A stretch of 64,000 nt of DNA from Vitreoscilla filiformis (GCF_002222655.1 NZ_CP022423.1:1488001-1552000), one strand, 5' to 3'; positions 35,924 to 45,356 are shown, counted from the stretch's first letter. The notes: generated by a model not told the origin, from the letters alone. Numbers and translations are program-made.

Positions 35924-37989
35924 GGCAAGTCCGTGGGGGAGGAGGGGTTGGGGGTTTTGGGATCGCGTGGGCCGACGCTGTGACCCAAGCGCGCCTTGAG
36001 CGAAGCCGGCTGACCCGTGACCAGCGCGGCGTAAATGGTGGCGTTGGCCAGCACTTTTTTCACATAGTCGCGGGTTTCGGCAAAGGGCACGTTTTCGGCC
36101 CAGATGGCCGTTTCGATCAGCGGGCCATTGCGCCACTTGCGTGGTCGGCCAGGGCCAGCGTTGTAGGCGGCGGCGGCCAGGGCTTGCAGGCCGTCTTGAT
36201 CGTCCAGCACCAATTTGAGGTAGGCGGTACCGAGCTTCAGGTTGGTGTCGCGCTCGGCGATCATGTCCGGACGAAACTCGGTCATGCCGATGCGCTTGGC
36301 TGTCCATTTGGCGGTGGCGGGCATCACCTGCATCAGCCCTGAGGCGCCCACATGTGAGCGCGCATCCATGACGAAGCGCGATTCCTGCCGAATCAACCCA
36401 TAAACGTACGCCGGATCGAGGCCGATTTCCCGCGTGCGGTTCATGACCTCGTTGCGCAGTGGCATGGGGTAGCGCTGGGCGAGGTCGATTTCGGTGCGGG
36501 TGCGCTCGCTGGTGTTGATGCAGCGATCCCAGACCTCGCGTTCGCACGCGAGTTGCGCAGCGGCCAGCAGCTCACGATCCTTCATGCCGATGAGGTGGAA
36601 GTTCCACTCGCGCACACCCTCGGCCCGCAGTCCGGCGGCGATGAGTTGCAAGGCCCGTTGCAATCCGGGATGGCGCTGCGCCATTTCGCGTTCTGCAACG
36701 GAAGGGGCCGTCGCCCGTGCGGGCAAGGCCAGCGGGTTGCCCAAATCTTCGGCGGCGAGCATGCCGTAAAAGTGCAGCGGGCTGGTGGCCAAGGCACTCA
36801 GAATGCTCCGTGCCTGTGCGCGCTGCGCTTCACCCGCACCGCCAGCCGGAGCCAAGCCTTGCAGCGCCCGGGCTCGCCAATACTGCCAGGTCGGGGAGGG
36901 GCGCTCGGCAGGGCTCATCGCATCGACGGCCTGCAACACCAGGCGCCAGCGTTCCCCGCCTTGACCCAATCGCAGCGCGGCGCGGGTGTGCCAAGCCAAA
37001 GTCTCGTCGTTCCAGCCGATGCCGGGTTGGGTGGGGCTCAACGCTCGCCAAGCGGTTTGCACCCATTCGAGCGCTTGGGGGCGCAGGGCTTGGGCGCCTT
37101 GCCGGGCCACCAGGCCCCAGGCCCAACTGTGCAATTCCACACTCAACACGTTGCCCCACTCGCCTTGCAGCAGGTTGGCGGCTTCGGTGGTGTCGATCAG
37201 GGCTTGCCGGGCCACTGCCAGGGCGATGAGCATCTGTGCTGGCGGCATGGCAGCCCGCTGGCGGGCCGTGAGCCAGCGCACGGGTTGATCCAGCGCTTCG
37301 GCCACGGCCTTGCCGGTGGCTTCACCTAACAGGTTGGCGGTTTGGCGCGCCAGGCGCAACCGGTTGTCCTCGACCGCGTGGCGAATTTTTTGCCACACCA
37401 CGGGCTCCGCCAGTGCGTTGGTGCCATACAGGGTTTGGCCCAGCAGTTGACAGCCTTCGTCGGTGTCGCGCTGGCCCAGCCAAGCGGCTTGGGCGGCTTC
37501 CAGCGTCGTTTGTGCGGGACGGGTGTTGCCTTGGAGCAAGGCCACGTAGGCATAACAGGCGACCTCGCGGTCATCGTTCATGCGAAAACGCGGGTGCTCG
37601 CGCTGGAATGTTTCCCAGTCGCGGCGGCGGCCAAGCACCAGCAGCCAGTCGTTACGCAGACGATCCTCGACGTACGTGCCGGGCCAGCGGGCCAGGATGG
37701 CGTCCACCTCCTCGGCGCGAGCTTCCTTGAGGCGCAGGCTGATGTCCCAGTAATCCACCCACGACGCGAGGGGGTGCTGGCTGTTTTGCGTGGCCTCACG
37801 CAAGGCAGCCAAGCGCACGCGATCCTTTTTGCCGAAGGCTTCACGGGCTTGGCGGATGGGCAAATCGGGGTCGGGTGGGGTCTCTGGCGCGGCCAGACAG
37901 GCCAGGGAGATCGTCAGGCTGAACAGCCCGGCTCCCAGGCGGCGAACCCAGCGGGCACTGGGCGATACAAAGAATCCTTGGGCAGACAT
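35920..37989 (-). CDS. slt: Soluble-type lytic murein transglycosylase
   Basis: Cleaves peptidoglycan with formation of 1,6-anhydro ends. An N-terminal signal segment (LGAGLFSLTISLACLA, cut near AAP) is followed by a long alpha-helical superhelix. The C-terminal SLT domain has the catalytic glutamate in GLIRQESRFV and the GASGLMQVMPATAKW, LKLGTAYLKLVL and AAAYNAGPGRPRKW motifs. The ATG at 37989 gives 689 residues. Its product, anhydro-muropeptide, is the substrate source for AnmK, encoded at 60.3 kb. It shares an ATGA junction with the epimerase-like gene. Confidence 0.93.
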   Translation of the reverse strand: MSAQGFFVSPSARWVRRLGAGLFSLTISLACLAAPETPPDPDLPIRQAREAFGKKDRVRLAALREATQNSQHPLASWVDYWDISLRLKEARAEEVDAILARWPGTYVEDRLRNDWLLVLGRRRDWETFQREHPRFRMNDDREVACYAYVALLQGNTRPAQTTLEAAQAAWLGQRDTDEGCQLLGQTLYGTNALAEPVVWQKIRHAVEDNRLRLARQTANLLGEATGKAVAEALDQPVRWLTARQRAAMPPAQMLIALAVARQALIDTTEAANLLQGEWGNVLSVELHSWAWGLVARQGAQALRPQALEWVQTAWRALSPTQPGIGWNDETLAWHTRAALRLGQGGERWRLVLQAVDAMSPAERPSPTWQYWRARALQGLAPAGGAGEAQRAQARSILSALATSPLHFYGMLAAEDLGNPLALPARATAPSVAEREMAQRHPGLQRALQLIAAGLRAEGVREWNFHLIGMKDRELLAAAQLACEREVWDRCINTSERTRTEIDLAQRYPMPLRNEVMNRTREIGLDPAYVYGLIRQESRFVMDARSHVGASGLMQVMPATAKWTAKRIGMTEFRPDMIAERDTNLKLGTAYLKLVLDDQDGLQALAAAAYNAGPGRPRKWRNGPLIETAIWAENVPFAETRDYVKKVLANATIYAALVTGQPASLKARLGHSVGPRDPKTPNPSSPTDLP

Positions 37990-38028
37990 ATGGGCACTGT
38001 ACCGCAGGGAAAACACGGACGCCTTCCC

Positions 38029-38065
38029 AAAGAAACAGGCCGGTCAGTTTTCACTGACCGGCCTG
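38029..38065 (-). terminator. Rho-independent terminator on the minus strand
   Basis: CAGGCCGGTCAG and CTGACCGGCCTG form a perfect 12-bp stem with a 6-base loop, followed on the minus strand by TTTCTTT. It probably ends transcripts coming from the YgjP-like gene (38243) or from an RNA made in the gap, just before slt. Confidence 0.8.
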
Positions 38066-38166
38066 CCGACACGGGCGCGCAGCCCTAACTCTCCCTTTTT
38101 ATGACCACCGTTGCGAACAACAGCGATGACAGCGCGTGAGATGAACTGTGCCGGCTTTACCCCCAT
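38044..38166 (-). CDS. Possible 40-residue ORF or small RNA in the gap before slt
   Basis: The 177-bp gap between the terminator and the YgjP-like gene holds a short frame with AGGAGG directly before its ATG. It encodes a basic peptide with a small hydrophobic core (FISRAVIAVVRNGGHKKGEL). The ribosome binding site is too close to the ATG, and the stop codon lies inside the terminator stem, which argues against translation. A short non-coding RNA ending at the terminator is equally possible. Nothing else is seen in the gap. Confidence 0.25.
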   Translation of the reverse strand: MGVKPAQFISRAVIAVVRNGGHKKGELGLRARVGRPVSEN

Positions 38167-38242
38167 CCTCCTATCAGACAAAAGGGGGGTGATGTGACGT
38201 AACTCATTGATTGAGCGAGTGTCTCAAAATGTAACGCAGCGA

Positions 38243-39025
38243 CTAACGCCACCAAGCAGGGCGTTTTTGACGCAGCGCCGCCTGGCAAGCTGCCGCATCA
38301 GGCACCTGCGAATGCACCCAGGCCCAGAACGCGGGGCCATGATTCATCTCGCGCAAATGGGCCAATTCATGCACAACCACGTAATCCAGCACAGCCAAAG
38401 GGAAATGCAGCAAGTGCCAATGCAGGCGGATCACCCCCTGACTGGTGGCGCTGCCCCAACGGGTGCGGGCCGAGGTCAAGGCCACACGCGTGGGCTGTAC
38501 GCCCAGCCGTGGCGCGTAGTGGGCGCAACGCTGCTGAAACACCGCCAGGGCCTGCAATTGAAGCCAGCGTGCGGTGGTTTGGCGCACGGCCTCTGGCGGG
38601 CTGTCGGGGGCGAGCCGCAGGCGCAGGGGTTGCTCCGATGGCAAAGGGCCTGCCAGTTGGGTGTGCAGGGCCGGCCCGGTGCTGCACCGCACTGTCGGAT
38701 CGAGGTGGAGCACCAGATGACCCCCCAAGCAGGGCAGGCGGGTGCCCGGGCCCCAGTCCAGGTGCTCATGGGCTTGTTGGCGCTGGCGCTCGTGGCGTTG
38801 CAGCAGTTTGGCCAAAATCCAGCGGGCTTTGGCTTGGAGTGCGTGCTCGATGTCGTGTGGCCGGGCGCGCAGGGGCGCACTGACACACAACCCTTGGTCG
38901 TCCACGCGCAAACCCAGTGTGGTGCGTGCGGAGCGGCGCAGGTGGTAGGCCACCTCGGTGGTGCCCAGCATCACCCGATGCGTGGCCTCAGGGTGTGAGA
39001 AAGCATCGGGCCAAGGCGCGGCCAT
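38243..39025 (-). CDS. YgjP-like zinc metallopeptidase domain protein (DUF45)
   Basis: A 260-residue protein with the zinc motif VVHELAHLREMNHGPAFW, in which HELAH plus the downstream histidine are the ligands of the YgjP/DUF45 family. The N-terminal half (AYHLRRSARTTLGLRVDDQG) is the usual beta-rich part, and TRWGSATSQGVIRLHWHLL precedes the active site. The in vivo substrate is unknown; the family is often labelled metal-dependent hydrolase. It is five bases downstream of plsC on the same strand and likely shares its transcript. Confidence 0.88.
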   Translation of the reverse strand: MAAPWPDAFSHPEATHRVMLGTTEVAYHLRRSARTTLGLRVDDQGLCVSAPLRARPHDIEHALQAKARWILAKLLQRHERQRQQAHEHLDWGPGTRLPCLGGHLVLHLDPTVRCSTGPALHTQLAGPLPSEQPLRLRLAPDSPPEAVRQTTARWLQLQALAVFQQRCAHYAPRLGVQPTRVALTSARTRWGSATSQGVIRLHWHLLHFPLAVLDYVVVHELAHLREMNHGPAFWAWVHSQVPDAAACQAALRQKRPAWWR

Positions 39026-39030
39026 GGGGG

Positions 39031-39783
39031 TCAGGCGGGAGGGAGGTAGGCGTCGGGGTCGAGGCGGCGCATTTCGGCTTCGATCCAGCGTTCGACTTCG
39101 CGCATCAGCTCATCCGGACGCCGTCCTTGGCTGGGGATGGCCGGGCCGATGGAGACATCGATCACCCCCGGACGCGGCAAAAAACTCTTGCGCGGCCAGC
39201 AGCGCGCCGAGGTCACGGCGATGGGCACCACCGGGACACCCGCCGCGATGGCCAAGCGCGAGGCCCCGCTCTTGTATTCCCCTTGGGCACCGCGTGGTGT
39301 GCGGGTGCCTTCCGGGAACATGATCACCCAACTGCCTTGTTTCATAAGGCGCTGGCCTTGTTCAGAGACTTTGCGCCACGCTTCGCTGCCTTTGCCCCGG
39401 TTGATGTGAATCATGTCGAGCCGGCCAATGGCCCAGCCGAAAAACGGGATCCACAGCAGTTCACGCTTGAACACGTACGCCAGAGGGTGGGGCATGATGG
39501 CCGGAAACGCGAAAGTCTCCCAGGCGGATTGGTGTTTGGGTGCCAACACCACCGCAGCGGTGCCGTCGGCGGCGCTGGGTACGTTGCTCAGGCCGTGAAC
39601 CCGGTAGCGCACGCCGCAGAAGACCTGGGCCCCCCACACCGCCGTGGCCAACCAGCCCACGCACACCCGGTACAGCCGCTGGCTGTTGACCAGCGGTGCC
39701 AGCGCCACCACCACCAAGGCCCAAGGGACGATGGTGAGGAGCATCCATAAAAAAAACAGCGCGGAGCGCAGAGCCGCGATCAT
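39031..39783 (-). CDS. plsC: 1-acyl-sn-glycerol-3-phosphate acyltransferase
   Basis: Makes phosphatidic acid at the inner membrane. A hydrophobic N-terminal segment (ALFFLWMLLTIVPWALVVVA) anchors it. The acyltransferase motifs are present as KHQSAWETFAFP (the family HX4D box, here with glutamate in the acidic place) and MFPEGTRTPRG. 250 residues is normal. It follows gmhB by 28 bases on the same strand; the gmhB-plsC pairing downstream of glyQS is common in Burkholderiales. Confidence 0.92.
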   Translation of the reverse strand: MIAALRSALFFLWMLLTIVPWALVVVALAPLVNSQRLYRVCVGWLATAVWGAQVFCGVRYRVHGLSNVPSAADGTAAVVLAPKHQSAWETFAFPAIMPHPLAYVFKRELLWIPFFGWAIGRLDMIHINRGKGSEAWRKVSEQGQRLMKQGSWVIMFPEGTRTPRGAQGEYKSGASRLAIAAGVPVVPIAVTSARCWPRKSFLPRPGVIDVSIGPAIPSQGRRPDELMREVERWIEAEMRRLDPDAYLPPA

Positions 39784-39811
39784 GGTGTGTCAAAAATGAG
39801 TTGAAAGGGGC

Positions 39812-40423
39812 TCAGGCCCGAGAGAACGCAGTGGCCGGGTCGCGGCGCAACAAGTGCTCGGCGAAGGCGGCCAGATGGTCATGAATGTGCGCGCCGGGGT
39901 AATCGACACGCCACTGCGCCAGCTCGTCGGCGCTGGCGTGGGCGGCACGGCCCGTGCGCACCAGATGGGGTTTGCAGCCCGCCGCGATGGCCGCCCCCAG
40001 GTCACGCGGGGTATCGGCGACCATGGGGACGGTGGCCAAATCCACGCCGTAACGCCGGGCGATGTCTTTCATCATGCCAACGCCCGGTTTGCGGCAGTCG
40101 CAGTGTTCTTCGGGGGCGTGGGGGCAGAAGAACACCGCGTCGATGCGCCCGCCCTTGCTGGCCAGCAATTTCATCATGTGCAGATGCACGGCGTTGACGC
40201 TGGCCATGTCCACCAACCCGCGCCCGATGCCGCCTTGGTTGGTGGCGATGACCACATGCCAGCCGGCGTGGTTGAGCTTGGCCACCGCTTCCAGGGCGCC
40301 GGGCAGCGATTCCCACTCGGCCGGGTCTTTGACATGGCCTTCGCGGAAACGGTTGAGGATGCCGTCACGCCCCAAAATGATGAGGCGCGGCGCTTGGTTG
40401 GCGGTGTGGCGCGAGGTCGGCAT
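39812..40423 (-). CDS. gmhB: GmhB-like D,D-heptose 1,7-bisphosphate phosphatase (nucleophile Asp replaced by Gly)
   Basis: A HAD phosphatase of the ADP-heptose pathway for LPS core, by family. The sequence follows GmhB closely: LPGALEAVAKLNHAGWHVVI, ATNQGGIGRG, the zinc-binding FFCPHAPEEHCDCRKPGVG and MVADTPRDLGAA. The catalytic start reads LIILGRDGILN, whereas the HAD motif needs D-x-D. The first aspartate, the phosphoryl-accepting nucleophile, is Gly18 (codon GGG); only Asp20 remains. In motif IV VADT replaces the usual VGDS. If the sequence is right the enzyme may be inactive or altered. Other Burkholderiales may share the substitution; I could not check. Confidence 0.85.
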   Translation of the reverse strand: MPTSRHTANQAPRLIILGRDGILNRFREGHVKDPAEWESLPGALEAVAKLNHAGWHVVIATNQGGIGRGLVDMASVNAVHLHMMKLLASKGGRIDAVFFCPHAPEEHCDCRKPGVGMMKDIARRYGVDLATVPMVADTPRDLGAAIAAGCKPHLVRTGRAAHASADELAQWRVDYPGAHIHDHLAAFAEHLLRRDPATAFSRA

Positions 40424-40454
40424 GGTCAGCGGGCTAGCAAGTGGCGGGCCGGCT

Positions 40455-42596
40455 TCAGGCGGCCAGGCGGGCCAAATCGGCCACCCGGTTCATCGCCGCG
40501 TGCAACTGGCCCAACAAGGCCAGGCGGTTGGCGCGCAAGGCGGCGTCTTCGGCGTTCACCATCACGCCATCGAAGAAGGCATCCACCGGCGTTTTGAGCG
40601 CCGCCAGGGCTTGGAGCGAACCGGCATAGTCATGCTGATCGAAGCGTGTGTCGGCCAGCGGCTTCACTTCGGCCAGGGCAGCGGCCAGGGCTTGCTCGGC
40701 GGCTTCCACCAGCAACTCGGCCTTCAGCTCGGTCGGCAGTGCGCCTTCGACCTTCTTCAAGATGTTGCCCACACGCTTGTTGGCGGCGGCCAGCGAAGCG
40801 GCTTCGGGCAAGGCGGCAAAAGCGCGCACGGCTTCCAGACGCTTGGGCACATCACCCAGGCGGGTGGGGTGCAGGGCGAGCACGGCGTCCACTTCCTGCG
40901 CGGTGTAGCCCTGTTCACGTAGGGCGACGGCCAGGCGGTCGGCGAAGAAGGTCAGCAGTGCGGGCGTCGGATCGGTGATGAGTTCACCGAAAGCGGGCAC
41001 GGCGGCTTTGAGCAGCTCCGGCAGATCCAGCGGCAGGTTCTTTTCCACCAAGATGCGGATCACGCCCAGCGCATGGCGGCGCAGCGCGAACGGGTCTTTG
41101 TCGCCCGTGGGCAGTTGGCCGATGCCGAACAGGCCCACCAGGGTTTCGAGCTTGTCCGCCAGCGCCAGCACGGTGCCGGTGTGGTTGCGCGGCAGGGCAT
41201 CGCCCGCAAAGCGCGGCTTGTAATGGTCTTCGATGGCAATCGCCACCCCGTCGCGCAGGCCTTCGTGGCGGGCGTAGTAGCCGCCCATGATGCCTTGCAG
41301 CTCGGGGAACTCGCCCACCATGTCGGTGAGCAAATCGGTCTTGGCCAAGAGGGCGGATTGCTGCACCTTGGAGTCCAGCACGTCAAACTCGTCTTTGGCG
41401 TCCACCGTGTAAGGCACGGTGGCCAGGCGCAATTGGTTCACGATGCTGTGCGCAATGGCGCGCACGCGCTCGGCGCGCTCGCCCTGGGTGCCCAGCTTGC
41501 CGTGATAAACCACCTTGGCCAGGCCGGGGATGCGGCTGGCCAGCGTCTTCTTGCGGTCTTGGTCGAAGAAGAACTTGGCGTCGGCCAAGCGCGGGCGCAC
41601 CACGCGCTCGTTGCCACCGGTGACGGCGCTGGCGTCCGCCGGGGCGATGTTGCTCACCACCAGGAATTTGTGGGTCAGCTTGCCGTGGTCATCCAGCAGC
41701 GGGAAGTATTTTTGGTTGGCCTTCATCGTCAGGATGAGGCACTCCTGCGGCACAGCCAAAAACTCCGGCTCAAACTGGCAGGTCAGCACGTTCGGGCGCT
41801 CAACCAAAGCGGTGACTTCATCCAGCAGCGCATCGTCATCGATGGGCTTCAGGCCTTCCTTGGCGGCTGCCTGCTCCAACTGGCGCACGATTTCGGCACG
41901 ACGCTCGGCAAAACTGGCGATCACGGCGCCTTGCTCGCGCAGTTGGGCGGCGTAGCTGTCGGCGCTTTCCACTTCCACCACGGCTTGCGCAGCTTCAAAG
42001 CGGTGGCCCAGCGTGCTGCGACCGGCTTGCAGGCCCAAGGTTTTTACCGGCACCACATCGCTGCCATGCAGGGCGATCAGGCGATGCGCTGGGCGCACGA
42101 ACTTCACATCCGTCCAGCCGTCGGCCAGTTGGTAGGTCATCACCTTCGGGATGGGCAGCTTGGCCAGCGCCTCGTCCAGCGCTTTTTGCAGGCCCTCTGC
42201 CAGGCTGGCACCGGGCACGGTGGATTCCCAGAACAGCGCCTCGGCCTTGCCATCCTGCGCACGTTGCAGGTGGGGCACCACGGCAGCGTCCGCGCCCACC
42301 GAGGCCAGTTTCTTCAGCAGCGCCGGGGTGGCTTGGCCGTCGGCGGTCAGGGCCACGGCGACGGGCATGAGCTTGAGGCGCTGGGCGCGGTCGGCGGCCT
42401 TGGAGGCCACGTTCGCCACATGCACGCCCAGGCGGCGCGGCGAGGCATAGGCCGTCACAGCAGCGTCGGCAGCGGCCAGACCTTGGGTTTTGAGGCTGTC
42501 GGCCAGCACGCTGGCGAAGGCATCCCCCAGCTTTTTCAGGGCCTTGGGCGGCAGCTCTTCAACGAAGAGTTCAACGAGCAGGTTTTTGGTGGTCAT
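40455..42596 (-). CDS. glyS: Glycyl-tRNA synthetase beta subunit
   Basis: Forms the alpha2-beta2 glycyl-tRNA synthetase with GlyQ. The N-terminus (TTKNLLVELFVEELPPKALK), the LLDEVTALVERPNVLTCQFE segment, MKANQKYFPLLD and the C-terminal anticodon-binding region are typical. 713 residues is full length. In most genomes glyS directly follows glyQ. Here a 578-codon ATPase gene is between them, and its stop overlaps the glyS ATG (ATGA), so glyS translation is now coupled to that gene. Confidence 0.96.
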   Translation of the reverse strand: MTTKNLLVELFVEELPPKALKKLGDAFASVLADSLKTQGLAAADAAVTAYASPRRLGVHVANVASKAADRAQRLKLMPVAVALTADGQATPALLKKLASVGADAAVVPHLQRAQDGKAEALFWESTVPGASLAEGLQKALDEALAKLPIPKVMTYQLADGWTDVKFVRPAHRLIALHGSDVVPVKTLGLQAGRSTLGHRFEAAQAVVEVESADSYAAQLREQGAVIASFAERRAEIVRQLEQAAAKEGLKPIDDDALLDEVTALVERPNVLTCQFEPEFLAVPQECLILTMKANQKYFPLLDDHGKLTHKFLVVSNIAPADASAVTGGNERVVRPRLADAKFFFDQDRKKTLASRIPGLAKVVYHGKLGTQGERAERVRAIAHSIVNQLRLATVPYTVDAKDEFDVLDSKVQQSALLAKTDLLTDMVGEFPELQGIMGGYYARHEGLRDGVAIAIEDHYKPRFAGDALPRNHTGTVLALADKLETLVGLFGIGQLPTGDKDPFALRRHALGVIRILVEKNLPLDLPELLKAAVPAFGELITDPTPALLTFFADRLAVALREQGYTAQEVDAVLALHPTRLGDVPKRLEAVRAFAALPEAASLAAANKRVGNILKKVEGALPTELKAELLVEAAEQALAAALAEVKPLADTRFDQHDYAGSLQALAALKTPVDAFFDGVMVNAEDAALRANRLALLGQLHAAMNRVADLARLAA

Positions 42597-44329
42597 AAAA
42601 AATCCGGCGTAATGGCCTGGGCAGCCACGTGGGCGATGGTATCCAGCACCGCTGGCACTTCAGGATCGATGGTGGCTGCGTCTTGAAAATCAATCAGGAT
42701 GTAATAACTGCCTTTGCTGGGAATCACGGCGCCGGGCACCTTGCCAGCGTAGCGTTGCAGAATCTGCGGCAGCACCTGTTCACTGGCCTTGCGCTCAGGT
42801 GACCACACATCCTCTCCCAAAACAAGAACCGCTTGTTCCACTTCATGGATGGCGGCTTGCATGGCCCGCTCCCGTGCTGAGGCTTGCGCGTCATCCGTTC
42901 CATCGGCATGGGAGGTGCCCGCCTGTTGATGGCCACCCCATCCGGCACGCGCAAAAGCCAGCAAAACGGCGGGCTCGCTGAAGTAGTTTTCAATCTCACG
43001 GCGGCGCCAAGCTCGCTCGGTCAAACCCGGCTGTGAGCCCTGCGGGGGCAAGTCCATTCGATCAAACAAGCTGAGGCCGACCAAATGCGGGTTGGCTTCC
43101 CTCACCGCATTGAAATGATTCCTGGCCAGCGACGGCACGTTGGAATTCAGGTAGTGGACAAATGGCCGCGCCAGAACCTCACGGGCCGGATGGTTCAACC
43201 GCTCGGCCCAAGCTTGAAGGATGGACAAGTCTGTGCTGCCCTCCAAGTACAACACCCAGCCCTTTTGCTCGGCTTGGGTGTAGTGCTCAAAACCGTAATC
43301 TCGCAAGGACTTGAGCACCTGGGCACTGGCGCGCACGGTGTGTGGCCGCCCCACAAACGCCACCACCTGATCGCGTTGGATCGCTTCATTAAGCACCACT
43401 TCGGAGTGGCTGGCGCAGATGATTTGGCTGCCTTGGCGCCGGGCCAAGTCCACCAGCACTTGGTAGGTCTGGCGTTGGCGCAGGATCTCAAGGTGTGCGT
43501 CCGGCTCGTCCAGAAGCAGCACAGCCCCTGGCTTCCAATGCAAAAAAACCAAGAGCTGCAAGGTTTGCAGCATCCCGAGCCCAGCGGACGTGAGCGGCAG
43601 TTTGGGGCCGTCATCCTCGGCCTGATAGGCCAGCTCCAGCAAGCCCTGCGCTTCGATCAGCACGGGCTCCAGCAGCTTGACACCAAAAAGCGTGTGGATG
43701 GCCTGGCTGACCTGCTGCCAAGAGGCATCCTGCTTTTCCCATACGGCGTAGCACAGGTTGCGCAACACCTCACCACCGCGCCCGGCGTGGAGCAGGGCTT
43801 CGACCCGGCTCGGCAGAAACAAAGGCTCCTCGGCAATCAGCCCTGCGATGGGGGGCAAAAATGCCGGGCGGACACGCTGGTGCAGTTGCACAACCGCCGC
43901 CGCGTCATCCACCAAAAACGGGCGGCAGTTGAAGGATTCCTCATTGACATAGTCAATTTGAACCCCCAAGCGCCAGTCCACAGCCCCGTTGCGGCCCGTC
44001 AAAACGATCTCCACCACCCGCCCGATCATCCGTTCGGGGTTGGCCGGCGACGCGGCGCGCAATTGCTGGTTGCGCCACAGTCCATCCATGGCAGGAAGTG
44101 GCAAGACCGCCAAATCCTTGCGTCCGATGGGGACCGCTTTCGACGTTTGGGTTTGCGCACCACCGCACTTGGCCAACCAGTGGCGCAAACACGCGTCCCA
44201 GAGCGCCAGCGCTTGCAAAGCCGTGGTCTTGCCCGAGTTGTTGGGCCCAATCAACACCACGGCATCGCTCAAGTCGATGTCCACCGCCTCAAACCGTTTG
44301 AAGTTGCGGATGGTTAGTTGGGTCAGCAT
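42593..44329 (-). CDS. OLD-like AAA ATPase with C-terminal TOPRIM-like region, inserted in the glyQ-glyS operon
   Basis: A 578-residue protein. The N-terminal ABC/SMC-type ATPase has Walker A GPNNSGKT (28-35), a signature-like LTSAGLGMLQTLQLL (246-260), Walker B LLLDEP with DAHLE (271-281) and the H-switch ASHSE (306-310). The C-terminal part has a TOPRIM-like pattern: YLEGSTDLSI (glutamate 363) and LFDRMD (aspartates 423 and 426). This is the layout of overcoming-lysogenization-defect nucleases, several of which defend against phage or plasmids. It lies between glyQ and glyS with a four-base overlap to glyS. A defence role is inference; no partner helicase such as GajB is adjacent. Confidence 0.82.
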   Translation of the reverse strand: MLTQLTIRNFKRFEAVDIDLSDAVVLIGPNNSGKTTALQALALWDACLRHWLAKCGGAQTQTSKAVPIGRKDLAVLPLPAMDGLWRNQQLRAASPANPERMIGRVVEIVLTGRNGAVDWRLGVQIDYVNEESFNCRPFLVDDAAAVVQLHQRVRPAFLPPIAGLIAEEPLFLPSRVEALLHAGRGGEVLRNLCYAVWEKQDASWQQVSQAIHTLFGVKLLEPVLIEAQGLLELAYQAEDDGPKLPLTSAGLGMLQTLQLLVFLHWKPGAVLLLDEPDAHLEILRQRQTYQVLVDLARRQGSQIICASHSEVVLNEAIQRDQVVAFVGRPHTVRASAQVLKSLRDYGFEHYTQAEQKGWVLYLEGSTDLSILQAWAERLNHPAREVLARPFVHYLNSNVPSLARNHFNAVREANPHLVGLSLFDRMDLPPQGSQPGLTERAWRRREIENYFSEPAVLLAFARAGWGGHQQAGTSHADGTDDAQASARERAMQAAIHEVEQAVLVLGEDVWSPERKASEQVLPQILQRYAGKVPGAVIPSKGSYYILIDFQDAATIDPEVPAVLDTIAHVAAQAITPDFL

Positions 44330-44366
44330 GGCGCCTGGCAGACAAAACGATGCGATGGGCGGGCGT

Positions 44367-45296
44367 TCAAGCCGCTTTCTTCAGCGCGTCGGCAGCGAGC
44401 TTGGCGCTCACCTCGTCGGCCCAAGCCTTGGGCGCCATCGGGAACCCGAGGCGGGCGCGGCTGTCGAGGTAACTTTGCGCCACGGCACGCGCCAGGGTAC
44501 GGATGCGGCCAATGTAAGCGGCACGCTCCGTCACCGAGATGGCGCCGCGTGCGTCCAGCAGGTTGAAGGTGTGGCCGGCCTTGAGCAGTTGTTCATACGC
44601 CGGCAGAGCGAGCTGCTGCGCCATCAGGTGCTTCGATTGTTTTTCGTGCGCGGCAAAAGCCGTCAGCAGGAAGTCCACATCGCTGTGCTCGAAGTTGTAG
44701 GTGGACTGCTCCACCTCGTTTTGCAGGAACACATCGCCGTACTTCAGGCCGTCGGTGTATTGCAGGTCGTAGACGTTTTCCACGCCTTGCAGGTACATCG
44801 CCAGGCGCTCCAGGCCGTAGGTGATTTCGCCCGTGATCGGCTTGCAATCAATGCCGCCCACTTGCTGGAAGTAGGTGAACTGCGTCACCTCCATGCCGTT
44901 CAGCCAGACCTCCCAGCCCAGGCCCCAGCAGCCCAGCGTCGGGTTTTCCCAATCGTCTTCGACGAAACGCACGTCGTTTTTCTTCAGGTCGAAGCCCAGG
45001 GCTTCGAGTGAACCGAGGTACAGCTCCAGGATGTTGGCCGGCGCCGGCTTCAACACCACTTGGTATTGGTAATAGTGCTGGAGGCGGTTCGGGTTCTGGC
45101 CGTAACGACCGTCCTTCGGGCGGCGGCTGGGTTGCACATAAGCAGCCTTCCAGGGCTCGGGGCCGATGGCGCGCAGGAAAGTGGCGGTGTGGCTGGTGCC
45201 GGCGCCGACCTCCATGTCATAGGGCTGGAGCAAGGCGCAGCCTTGCTGGCCCCAGTAGTCCTGAAGGCGAAGGATGAGTTGCTGGAAGGTGAGCAT
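44367..45296 (-). CDS. glyQ: Glycyl-tRNA synthetase alpha subunit
   Basis: Catalytic subunit that activates glycine. The N-terminal [20 protein letters not shown], the [20 protein letters not shown] and [19 protein letters not shown] motifs are diagnostic. The ATG at 45296 is the conserved start, giving 309 residues. It is separated from its normal partner glyS by the inserted ATPase gene, 37 bases downstream. It follows lnt on the same strand with a 60-base gap. Confidence 0.96.
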   Translation of the reverse strand: MLTFQQLILRLQDYWGQQGCALLQPYDMEVGAGTSHTATFLRAIGPEPWKAAYVQPSRRPKDGRYGQNPNRLQHYYQYQVVLKPAPANILELYLGSLEALGFDLKKNDVRFVEDDWENPTLGCWGLGWEVWLNGMEVTQFTYFQQVGGIDCKPITGEITYGLERLAMYLQGVENVYDLQYTDGLKYGDVFLQNEVEQSTYNFEHSDVDFLLTAFAAHEKQSKHLMAQQLALPAYEQLLKAGHTFNLLDARGAISVTERAAYIGRIRTLARAVAQSYLDSRARLGFPMAPKAWADEVSAKLAADALKKAA

Positions 45297-45356
45297 GGTG
45301 TGATCGTGATGCAGCCTCGACAAAGGCTGAGGAAATTCGCAAAAAAACGGCCAATT

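Noticed and set aside
41073..42686. 537-codon plus-strand frame opposite glyS
   Set aside because: Complementary-strand artefact; glyS is full length and conserved.
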